From Lachnospiraceae bacterium (lineage in GTDB: Bacteria; Bacillota; Clostridia; Lachnospirales; Lachnospiraceae): a stretch of 60,993 bases of DNA. The number at the start of each line of letters is the position of its first letter. Within the stretch, counting starts at the first letter, position 1. The translations under genes were made by a program, and so were the position numbers. Under the pieces are notes generated by a model, which worked only from the letters and a program-made list of their open reading frames with translations, was not told the origin of the DNA and made no database searches. Shown here piece by piece: positions 17,292 through 25,400 of this stretch. The stretch covers positions 1 through 60,993 of the forward strand of contig JAEENO010000014.1 of the NCBI GenBank assembly GCA_016283755.1, written 5' to 3'.

Positions 17292-17848
17292 TTTATCTAG
17301 ACCTTTTGATAGGATTTTTGGAAGTCGGACTGTTTTCTTTTGGCGGAGCATACGCAGCGATACCGCTTATCAGAGATGTGGTGATCTCCCATGGATGGAT
17401 GGACGACGAGATGCTTTCGTACATGATAGCGGTGAGCGAGAGCACACCCGGCCCAATCATGGTGAATCTTGCCACCTATGTTGGTAGCAATAAGGGAGGC
17501 CTTTTGGGGGCTTTAATTGCGACAACGGCGGTTGTGCTTCCTGCATTTTTTATTATTCTTATTGTGATGGTTGTCGTGAAAAATCTCCTTAAGAATCCTT
17601 ATGTGCAGGCTGCGATGGATGGGCTAAAACCTTGTGTAATGGGTGTCATACTCGCAACAGGCATTTACATGATTTTTGGAAATTGCTATGCAAAGACTGC
17701 GGGAAGTGTTGACATTACGGCGGTTTTAATGACCTTAGCCTTTGGGGCAATTTATTTTGGCTCAAGAAAAGTTTTAAAGAAAGGTCTCTCCCCAATTGGA
17801 CTTATATGCCTTGCGGCTTTATCAGGGCTGGCGGTTTATGGAATATGA
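17288..17848 (+). CDS. Chromate transporter family protein, subunit 2 (short-chain CHR)
   Basis: The 186-residue protein is homologous to the upstream gene and carries FGGAYAAIP near residue 18 and ESTPGPIMVN near 50, then YVGSNKGGLLGA. About five or six membrane segments are visible. It starts within the upstream stop codon at a 4-base overlap with GGAGG upstream. The pair should form a heterodimeric carrier. Its TGA stop starts repeat copy 7. Confidence 0.88.
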   Translation: MIYLDLLIGFLEVGLFSFGGAYAAIPLIRDVVISHGWMDDEMLSYMIAVSESTPGPIMVNLATYVGSNKGGLLGALIATTAVVLPAFFIILIVMVVVKNLLKNPYVQAAMDGLKPCVMGVILATGIYMIFGNCYAKTAGSVDITAVLMTLAFGAIYFGSRKVLKKGLSPIGLICLAALSGLAVYGI

Positions 17849-17874
17849 TGGTCCGGGGGACGGAGTTAGGTTCA
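17846..17874 (+). repeat. Palindromic repeat copy 7, divergent
   Basis: TGA (the stop of the transporter gene) is followed by GGTCCGGGGGACGGAGTTAG and GTTCA, keeping the GGGGGACGGAGTT core while the arms have diverged. It is the last copy in the window. Confidence 0.55.
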
Positions 17875-17973
17875 TTGTACTGATTGTGGCGAGACTGTAG
17901 TTTTTAATATTGAAGTTGAATTAAAAATCGGGATTTGTCGTACTCTTGTGAAGATAAATGAGGAGATATGGAA

Positions 17974-18471
17974 ATGGAAGCGGTTATTCGAAAAGTACAG
18001 CAAGGTGATGCTAGTAATCTTGCATATATTCAAACGGAAAGCTGGAAAGCAGCTTTTACGAGCATCCTTGACGCTGAGACATTAACAAAATGTACTAATA
18101 TTGAACAAGCGACCTCTATGTATCAGAGGCTATTAGATGAGAATAAGGGAAATGGATATCTTCTCACTGTGGACGGAAAACCTCATTGCATTGCATATTG
18201 GGATGCAGCAAGAGACTCCGAACTTGTCGGGAAAGCAGAGCTTATTTGCATTCACAGTTTATCTGACAATTGGCGTAAGGGCTATGGTAGTCAGATGATG
18301 GATAGAGTTTTGATGGATATTAAGAATTCTGGATATTCAGAAGTGGTACTATGGGTATTTCGGGATAATCTCCCTGCTAGGGCTTTCTATGAAACAAAAG
18401 GATTTGCGCTGACGGGGATTTCACAGCCAGCGTTTGGTACAGAAGAAGTCCTTTATTCCAAAAAAATATGA
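17974..18471 (+). CDS. GNAT-family N-acetyltransferase
   Basis: The 165-residue protein has the GNAT fold: an acetyl-CoA loop near NWRKGYGSQMMD (about 106-117) and a C-terminal LWVFRDNLPARAFYETKGF block typical of family members acting on small molecules or proteins. The substrate is unknown. ATG 17974 is 8 bases after AGGAG; ATG 17968 is too close to it. The next gene starts 28 bases downstream. Confidence 0.85.
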   Translation: MEAVIRKVQQGDASNLAYIQTESWKAAFTSILDAETLTKCTNIEQATSMYQRLLDENKGNGYLLTVDGKPHCIAYWDAARDSELVGKAELICIHSLSDNWRKGYGSQMMDRVLMDIKNSGYSEVVLWVFRDNLPARAFYETKGFALTGISQPAFGTEEVLYSKKI

Positions 18472-18499
18472 TAGGGGCAAATTATTGAAAGGAGCGGTC

Positions 18500-19246
18500 A
18501 TGGAATATGTTCATGTAACAAAAGATAACCTCGAAGAGGAGCATATTTGCTGTGCGATATCAAATAATAAGGATGTTCAGGTTTCTTCTAAGAAGGCATG
18601 GCTTTCGGAGCGGTTTGATGAAGGACTTGTTTTCCTAAAGAGCGTAGAGCGCGGAAAGTGCTTTATCGAATATATCCCGGCGGAAAACGCATGGATTCCG
18701 ATAAAAGCAGATGGATATATGTACATTGACTGTCTCTGGGTGTCTGGGGCTTTCAAAGGACATGGTTATTCTACTGATCTACTTACTGCTTGCATCGAGG
18801 ATAGTAAGGAAAAGGGGAAAAAAGGGCTTTGTATTCTTTGCGCTTCAAAGAAGAAACCATTTCTGGCTGATCCGAAGTTTCTGAAGTACAAAGGATTTGT
18901 CGTGAGCGATGAAGCTGATAATGGTATTCAGCTTTGGTATATGCCATTCGATAAAAATGCAAAAGCTCCGGTGTTTAAGGAATGTGCAAAACATCCGCAT
19001 ATAGAAGAGCAGGGATATGTTCTGTACTATACGAATCAGTGCCCGTTCAATGCAAAATATGTCCCGGTTTTGGAGCAGACAGCAAAAGAAAATGGTATTG
19101 CATTCAAGGCAATACATCTTGAAAGCAAAGAAGAAGCGCAGAATGCACCGACACCGATCACGAATTATGCGTTATTCCATGATGGGGAGTATGTTACAAA
19201 CGAGCAAATGAACGATAAGAAATTCTTAAAACTTGTAGGAAGGTAA
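18500..19246 (+). CDS. Acetyltransferase with C-terminal YoaP-like domain
   Basis: The 248-residue protein joins an N-terminal GNAT domain (YIDCLWVSGAFKGHGYSTDLL near residues 74-95) to a C-terminal thioredoxin-like module (about 172-245, starting YVLYYTNQCPFNAKYV). The QCPF Cys takes the place of a thioredoxin CxxC, so only one cysteine is kept. The combination matches GNAT/YoaP proteins, whose substrate is not established. ATG 18500 follows GGAG; a longer frame exists upstream but overlaps the previous gene. Confidence 0.8.
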   Translation: MEYVHVTKDNLEEEHICCAISNNKDVQVSSKKAWLSERFDEGLVFLKSVERGKCFIEYIPAENAWIPIKADGYMYIDCLWVSGAFKGHGYSTDLLTACIEDSKEKGKKGLCILCASKKKPFLADPKFLKYKGFVVSDEADNGIQLWYMPFDKNAKAPVFKECAKHPHIEEQGYVLYYTNQCPFNAKYVPVLEQTAKENGIAFKAIHLESKEEAQNAPTPITNYALFHDGEYVTNEQMNDKKFLKLVGR

Positions 19247-19280
19247 TATTCGTTTAAACCGGAAGATAATCGCACTAAGA

Positions 19281-19325
19281 CTCTCTGGTACTGTTCAAAT
19301 GAACAGCACCAGAGAGATTTTTATT
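19281..19325 (+). terminator. Strong hairpin terminator
   Basis: CTCTCTGGT/ACCAGAGAG and CTGTTC/GAACAG form a stem with one mismatch and an AAAT loop, followed by TTTTTA. It ends the acetyltransferase unit. Confidence 0.8.
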
Positions 19326-19410
19326 ACTCGGGTAGCCTACCTGCATACATGATCTGACGCTTACCGTCTGTCATCTGGACTTTGTGTACGGCTTTCTTTT
19401 CTTTTGCCAT
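19324..19410 (-). pseudogene. IS256-like transposase N-terminal fragment
   Basis: The 28-codon frame starts MAKEKKAVHKVQMTDGKRQ and has a strong AGGAGG ribosome-binding site. This matches, from memory, the conserved start of IS256/Mutator transposases of Lachnospiraceae; the frame ends after a few non-matching residues. It is probably the residue of an insertion element, with upstream untranslated sequence extending to about 19490 where it disrupts a mazF-like gene. Confidence 0.45.
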
Positions 19411-19476
19411 AATAAAAGGCCTCCTTAAGATTAATTTTATCTTTGGAGACCTCGTTCATACAGTGTTATTTCGTTT

Positions 19477-19572
19477 TTACAGAGATTTTTTCACAGACTC
19501 ACTTATGATGACAAACAACTGTTTTTCGTAGTCTGCAATTTTGATAATATCTCCTTGATAGAATTCTTTCAT
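19477..19572 (-). pseudogene. Truncated MazF/PemK-like toxin
   Basis: The frame starts at ATG 19572, overlapping the stop of the antitoxin gene (ATGA), and reads MKEFYQGDIIKI then KQLFVIIS before changing to unrelated residues and a stop. The QGDI motif and the VIIS strand match the first two strands of MazF-type ribonucleases. Only about 24 of some 110 residues remain, so it cannot be active. The break coincides with the edge of the IS256-like remnant. Confidence 0.6.
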
Positions 19573-19808
19573 ACCAGTTCCGCTCCCTTTGGCTCGCCCC
19601 AGTCGAAATCATAAGGTTTAATTTTACCGCCATAATCAGCAAGCCTTTCTTCAAAGGTTTTGTGAGTGAATTTTTTTCTTAATGTTATAGTTGCATTCAC
19701 TGTTTCTATTTCAAGGATGTCAGATTCTTTTAACTTCAGTTCTGTAAGAACTTGCTTCGGAATCCTTATTCCTAAGCTATTTCCCCATGTTCGTACTGTT
19801 ACTTCCAT
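19569..19808 (-). CDS. MazE/AbrB-type antitoxin
   Basis: The 79-residue protein has a SpoVT-AbrB swapped-hairpin DNA-binding domain (VRTWGNSLGIRIPKQVL at about 5-21, then DILEIE) and a C-terminal tail that would bind the toxin. It is a typical MazE. ATG 19808 follows GAGAGG. A 14-bp palindrome lies just upstream (19826-19839). Its toxin partner is broken, so this is an orphaned antitoxin that may still repress its promoter. Confidence 0.85.
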   Translation of the reverse strand: MEVTVRTWGNSLGIRIPKQVLTELKLKESDILEIETVNATITLRKKFTHKTFEERLADYGGKIKPYDFDWGEPKGAELV

Positions 19809-19825
19809 AAGAAACCTCTCCGTAT

Positions 19826-19839
19826 AATGTATATACATT
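19826..19839. promoter_or_regulatory. Palindromic operator of the mazE-like gene
   Basis: AATGTATATACATT is a perfect 14-bp palindrome 17 bases upstream of the antitoxin start. AbrB/MazE antitoxins autoregulate by binding such sites. Part of the same sequence may be the -10 region. Confidence 0.5.
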
Positions 19840-20016
19840 GTACATAAATATAATAAGAATAACAACAACCAAGCTAAAAAATCAACACAAAATGTATGTG
19901 AAAATAAGCAATCATGTGATATTATGAATTTAAAAATACGTTCTGATTGGACCGTACGAAGTTTTTGGTAAATTTAAGTGAGAAATAGTATAAATTGAGA
20001 GGATAAGGTGGATGTT

Positions 20017-20211
20017 ATGAAGGTTACGAGGTTTGACATTTTATGGTGTGTATTTTTTTCCGGATTGGCTACGGGAATTGCGGTTAAGACGTTTGATATT
20101 AATCCCATTTTAGCGGGAGCGTTAGTCGGTGCTTTCGGAACCATTGTTGCTTATATTATCTTGCGTATTTATGATCGAAATAAAAATAAGTCAGACAAGG
20201 AGTATCAATGA
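20017..20211 (+). CDS. Small two-helix membrane protein
   Basis: The 64-residue protein has two membrane helices (about 8-24 and 30-50) and a charged tail. No family is recognised. ATG 20017 is 5 bases after AAGGTGG; GTG 20008 is an alternative. Its stop overlaps the next start (ATGATG), so it is coupled to it. Confidence 0.6.
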   Translation: MKVTRFDILWCVFFSGLATGIAVKTFDINPILAGALVGAFGTIVAYIILRIYDRNKNKSDKEYQ

Positions 20212-20651
20212 TGAAAAATCGGGGAAGATTAATGATTAATATAGGTTTGCTAGCAATTATTGTTATAATTGTTGGATACCAACTGATTTGGTTTATTATC
20301 GGATGGGAAAAATCACCGATAAGCTTGAAGTATGAAGAGATAGAAAGTATTATCATCTATGATAATCATCAGGTGATTACCGGAGAAGAGAGCAATCTTT
20401 TAACGGGGAGTGATGCTAGAAAATTCCTTGAAAATATGCAGGCAATTAGGTTTAAAGAAACAGAATTGGGTGAAGCAATGGCGGGGGGAATAGAGTTCTT
20501 TGTTGAGATTAATTACAAGGATGGAATGAAGACGACTATTATGATAACTTCAGATGAAAAAAGTTTTATAATTCGTTGCGATGGAGTTAGTAAGAAGTAT
20601 TTAGTTACCGAATATAGCAGTGAAGTCATTGAAAAATTCGTAAAAAAATGA
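20208..20651 (+). CDS. Anchored protein, unknown, paralogue A
   Basis: The 147-residue protein has an N-terminal membrane helix (about 9-30) and an extracellular domain. It aligns with the next gene through the pattern FL-x-RFK...YYKDG/NYKDG, then a beta strand and a short C-terminal helix. The fold is not recognised. AAGGAG precedes the overlapping ATGATG start; ATG 20211 is equally possible. Confidence 0.7.
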   Translation: MMKNRGRLMINIGLLAIIVIIVGYQLIWFIIGWEKSPISLKYEEIESIIIYDNHQVITGEESNLLTGSDARKFLENMQAIRFKETELGEAMAGGIEFFVEINYKDGMKTTIMITSDEKSFIIRCDGVSKKYLVTEYSSEVIEKFVKK

Positions 20652-20736
20652 TATGTAAACTGCAGAAGTTTGATATCTGTTTCGGATAATGTTTTGAGAG
20701 AGATTGTATATTTCAATAAGTAATGGGGGAAGGGAT

Positions 20737-21189
20737 ATGAGCCTGACTTTAAAAAAGGGTATTAGATATCTGATTATAGTATTTGCTGTTATAGCAATAG
20801 TCGTATTTGCGGCCGTACATCATAGAAAGGTGTGGAGTGAGAAGCCGATAGATACGACGGCTTCGAATATTAGGGAGATAACGATTAATCGTGGAAATGT
20901 CACATGTGAACTTCCGATAGATAAACAGGAAGAATTTTTGGCAATACTTGACAGAATGCGTTTTAAGAGACATAAGATAGACACCGGCGAGTTAGGCGGT
21001 GTACTTGAACAACGCCCGGGAACTTTCTATATTATTGGTTTGTATTATAAAGATGGAAAATACACTTATTTCTCGATTAATACAGACGCGAAATGTATAC
21101 GTATTTCAGATAATACCGGAGTGATTTATTATTATAAGAGGTATAATGAAAAAGCGGTAGATGAAATCTTTAATTCGTTGAATAACTAA
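20737..21189 (+). CDS. Anchored protein, unknown, paralogue B
   Basis: The 150-residue protein has an N-terminal membrane helix (about 9-27) and a soluble domain with IREITINRG, FLAILDRMRFK and LYYKDGKYTY. The same order is found in the upstream paralogue (IESIIIYDN, FLENMQAIRFK, NYKDGMKTT), so the pair arose by duplication and divergence. ATG 20737 follows GGGGGAAGGG. The terminator 21193-21225 closes the unit. Confidence 0.7.
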   Translation: MSLTLKKGIRYLIIVFAVIAIVVFAAVHHRKVWSEKPIDTTASNIREITINRGNVTCELPIDKQEEFLAILDRMRFKRHKIDTGELGGVLEQRPGTFYIIGLYYKDGKYTYFSINTDAKCIRISDNTGVIYYYKRYNEKAVDEIFNSLNN

Positions 21190-21192
21190 AGA

Positions 21193-21225
21193 AAAGGGCT
21201 TTCCTATATTGCAGGAAAGTCCTTT
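21193..21225. terminator. Bidirectional terminator between convergent genes
   Basis: AAAGGGCTTTCCT pairs with AGGAAAGTCCTTT. It lies between the plus-strand membrane-protein unit and the minus-strand neuB gene. Confidence 0.7.
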
Positions 21226-21259
21226 AATTATGTTTTTTGATAATGTACTCGTGTGTGAA

Positions 21260-22252
21260 TTAATCTATAAGCTCATCTTCTTCATAATCGCGCTTGGCAC
21301 GGGTGCCAAGTATCTCATTCCAGCGCATCGGTGAGATTCCGTTGCCGGGGCGCTTGGTGGTTAGATTATCTTCCGTAAATAGTTCCCCTGCCTTAATAGC
21401 TTTTAAAGCTACTATGCTTTTCCTTGCGACTGCCCTATTTAAAAGTTCTGACTCGGTAGGTTTTTTATTACCGTCTCCGAGCGCTTTTTCAACATTTCTT
21501 ATTGCATCGACAAGTTCCTTTAATTCATTAGGCTCAAGGCTTGCCTTGTGATCCGGTCCCGGCATATTGCGGTCTAACGTGAAGTGCTTTTCTATAACTT
21601 CTGCACCCATTGCGACAGCTGCGACACTTACTTCGATACCTTTTGTATGATCGGAGTAACCGACAGGGCAACCGAACTTTTCTTTTAAGGTAAGCATTGC
21701 TTTTAAGTTCACGCTTTCTAACGGTGCAGGATAATCGGTCGTACAGTGAAGAAGTGTTATATCGGTAGCACCGTTAGTCTTTAATACTTTAAGCGCTTCT
21801 TCGACTTCGTCAATAGTACACATACCGGTTGAAAGGATTATTTTCTTCTTTGTCTTGGCAATTTCCACGAGGTAAGGATAATTGGTTATCTCCCCTGACG
21901 GAATCTTCCATATGTCCTGTAATGAATCAAGGAAGTGTACACTTCCGATATCAAAAGGAGTTGATAGAAACATAATTCCGACCTTTTTGCAGTAATCGGC
22001 GAGCTCTCTAAAGTCATCATAAGATAAGGCAAGAGATTTAAGCATATCTTTTTGACTTTTCTCTTCGCCCATATTCTTCTTTTGATATTCAGCCATCTTC
22101 GCAAACTTGGAAGTCAGTGCATCTGTATTGAATGTCTGGAACTTTACGATATCCGCACCGCATTCCTTTGCAACTTCTATCATTTTCCTGGCGGTACTTA
22201 CATCGCCGTTATGGTTAACGCCTATTTCCGCAATAATAAGAGTATTGTTCAT
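21260..22252 (-). CDS. neuB: N-acetylneuraminate (sialic acid) synthase family
   Basis: The 330-residue protein condenses phosphoenolpyruvate with an N-acetylhexosamine to make a nonulosonic acid. The TIM barrel starts IAEIGVNHNGD and carries ADIVKFQTF, LSTPFD, KIPSGEITN and GYSDHT; an antifreeze/SAF-like domain (about 280-327) ends with RPGNGISP. The length and motifs are complete. No neuA, neuC or other sialic-acid gene is adjacent, so whether the product is sialic, legionaminic or pseudaminic acid cannot be told. AGAGGTGG precedes ATG 22252. Confidence 0.9.
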   Translation of the reverse strand: MNNTLIIAEIGVNHNGDVSTARKMIEVAKECGADIVKFQTFNTDALTSKFAKMAEYQKKNMGEEKSQKDMLKSLALSYDDFRELADYCKKVGIMFLSTPFDIGSVHFLDSLQDIWKIPSGEITNYPYLVEIAKTKKKIILSTGMCTIDEVEEALKVLKTNGATDITLLHCTTDYPAPLESVNLKAMLTLKEKFGCPVGYSDHTKGIEVSVAAVAMGAEVIEKHFTLDRNMPGPDHKASLEPNELKELVDAIRNVEKALGDGNKKPTESELLNRAVARKSIVALKAIKAGELFTEDNLTTKRPGNGISPMRWNEILGTRAKRDYEEDELID

Positions 22253-22344
22253 AGCCTGTCCACCTCTTAAGAATTCTATAAATTGATTATATCACAGTAA
22301 GCGAAATGCTTATACCTTTTTATTTAAAAAGAAAGCGCGTACCC

Positions 22345-22373
22345 TTGCACGGGAAGGCTTGCGGGGTTATAAT
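22345..22373 (+). promoter_or_regulatory. Promoter of the pyruvate:ferredoxin oxidoreductase gene
   Basis: TTGCAC (22345-22350), a 17-base spacer and TATAAT (22368-22373) lie about 70 bases before the start codon. Confidence 0.7.
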
Positions 22374-22439
22374 AGATTTCGTGGTACTATGTACTAACAG
22401 TGGTGGTTTATAATTTTTATAAATAAGGAGAGCTATATA

Positions 22440-25400
22440 ATGAAGAAAACTATGGACGGAAACGAAGCTGCGGCTTACGTCTCCTATGCGTTTACTGAAG
22501 TAGCTACCATATATCCTATTACTCCGTCATCACCTATGGCAGAGCACGTTGACGTATGGTCAGCAAACGGAATGAAGAACATCTTCGGACAGAGAGTTCG
22601 TCTTGTAGAGATGGAATCCGAGGCAGGTGCCTGCGGAGCTATGCACGGTTCACTTGAGGCAGGAGCTTTGACAACAAGCTACACCGCTTCTCAGGGACTT
22701 ATGCTTATGATCCCTCCTATGTACAGAATCGCCGGACAGCTTATGCCGGGCGTATTGCATGTAGCAGCAAGAACAGTCGGAACACATGCATTCTCTATTT
22801 TCGGTGATCATTCCGATGTTATGACAACAAGACAGACAGGATTTGCAATGTTATCATCCGGTTCTGTTCAGGAGACAATGGACCTTGCAGGTATTGCTCA
22901 TCTTGCAGCAATTGAAGGTCATGTACCGTTCATGCATTTCTTTGACGGATTCAGAACATCACACGAGATTCAGAAGATTGATGTTCTTGATTATAAGGAT
23001 CTTGCAAAGCTCGTTAACAGAAAAGAATTAGATAAATTCAGAAAGAATGCCCTTAACCCTGAGCATCCGGTTCAGCGTTCTACAGTTCAGAACCCTGACG
23101 TATTCTTCCAGGCACGTGAGGCTAATAACCCTTACTACAATGCAATTCCGGGTATTGTAGAGAAGTACATGCAGAAGATTAACAAGCTTACGGGAAGAGA
23201 TTATCATTTATTCAATTACTATGGTGCTGCTGACGCAACAGATGTTATCGTAGCAATGGGGTCTGTTAGCGGAACAGCTCAGGAAGTTGTTGATTATCTT
23301 AACAAGAAGGGCAAGAAGACCGGTTTCTTACAGGTACATTTATATCGTCCGTTCGATGTAGATTTCTTCTTAAAGCAGCTTCCTAAGACAGTTAAGAGAA
23401 TCGCAGTTCTTGACCGTACAAAAGAGTGCGGTGCAGTAGGTGAGCCTCTTTACTTAGATGTTGTTGCAGCATATGCTAACGCTAAGAAGGCACCTTACAT
23501 TATCGGCGGTCGTTACGGTCTTTCTTCAAAGGACGTAACACCTGCACAGATTATTGCAGTATTTAAGAATCTTGAAGCAAAAGCTCCTAAGACTCACTTT
23601 ACAGTAGGTATCGAGGATGACCTTACACATCTTTCACTTAAGGTTGGTAAGGAGATTAACCTCTGCGATAAGACAACAGTAAGCTGTAAGTTCTGGGGAC
23701 TTGGTTCCGACGGTACAGTCGGTGCCAACAAGAACTCCATTAAGATCATCGGTGACCATACAGATAAGTATGCTCAAGCCTACTTTGAGTATGATACCAA
23801 GAAGTCAGGCGGTATTACTAAGTCTCACTTAAGATTCGGTGATAAGCCAATAAGAGGAAGCTACCTTGTTAAGGAAGCTGAATTCGTTGCTTGTCATAAT
23901 CAGTCTTACATGGATAAGTATGATATCGTATCAGAAGTTAAGAAGGGTGGAGTATTCTTACTTAACACAATCTGGAGCGATAAGGAATTAGATAAGAAGT
24001 TACCGGGACACGTTAAGAGAACAATTGCAGAGAAGAACATTAAGTTCTATTGCATCGATGCAACAGATATCGCGAAAAAGATCGGTCTTGGTAACAGAAC
24101 CAATGCAATTCTTCAGGCAGCATTCTTCAAGCTTGCCAACATCATCCCGATCGATGATGCCGTTAAGTATATGAAGGACGCTATTGTTAAGACTTACGGT
24201 CACAAGGGTGACAAGGTAGTTAACATGAATAAGGAAGCTGTAGATCAGGGTATTAATGCACTCAGACTTGTAAAAGTTCCTGCATCATGGGCTACCGCAA
24301 AAGATGAAGTTAAGAAGGCAAAGGATGTACCTGATTACGTTAAGAACATTCAGGAGCCTATCAATGCACTTAAGGGAGATTTACTTCCGGTATCAGCATT
24401 TAAGAATATGGCAGACGGTACTGTTCCGCTTGGCTCAAGTAAGTACGAGAAGCGTGGTGTATCGGTAGATGTTCCTACTTGGGATCAGAGCAAGTGTATC
24501 CAGTGTAACCAGTGTTCACTTGTATGTTCACATGCAGCAATTCGTCCGTTCCTCTTAACAGACGCAGAAGTTAAGAAAGCACCTAAGGGTATTAAGACAT
24601 TAAAGGCTAACGGTAAGGGATTAGAGAATTACCAGTTCTCAATCAGCATTTCTCCTCTTGACTGTACAGGATGCGGCGCTTGTATTGCAGCATGTCCTGC
24701 TAAGGAGAAGGCAATTTCATTCGTTAACCTTGAGACTCAGGACGATCAGGTTAAGGTATGGGATTACGTAGCAGCATTGCCTCATAAGGATAACCCAATG
24801 GATAAGTTCTCAGTTAAGGGAAGCCAGTTTGAACAGCCACTCCTTGAGTTCTCGGGAGCATGTGCAGGATGCGGTGAGACACCTTACGCTAAGCTTATGA
24901 CTCAGTTGTTCGGTGACAGAATGTACTTCGCTAACGCAACAGGTTGTACACAGGCTTGGGGAGCTGCAAGCCCTTCAGTACCTTATACAACCAATAAGGA
25001 CGGAAGAGGTCCTGCATGGTCCAATTCCTTATTCGAGAATAACGCAGAGTTCTCACTTGGTATGGTGCTCGCAGTTAAGCAGCAGAGAGCTCGCTTAAGA
25101 ATGAAGCTTGAGGAATTACTTAATGAGAAGTTAAGTGCAGCTGCAAAGAAGGCTGTTGAAGAGTATATGAAGGATTCCGAGGACTCCGATAAGAGCCGTG
25201 AAGTTACGGATAACTTAATAGCAGCACTTGAAAAGATTAAAGACAATAAGATTGTTGAAGATATCCTTCATAACAAGGAGCATCTCGCTAAGAAGTCAAT
25301 GTGGATGTACGGTGGAGACGGCTGGGCATATGATATCGGCTTCGGCGGACTCGATCACGTACTTGCATCAGGCGAAGATGTTAACATATTAATCGTAGAT

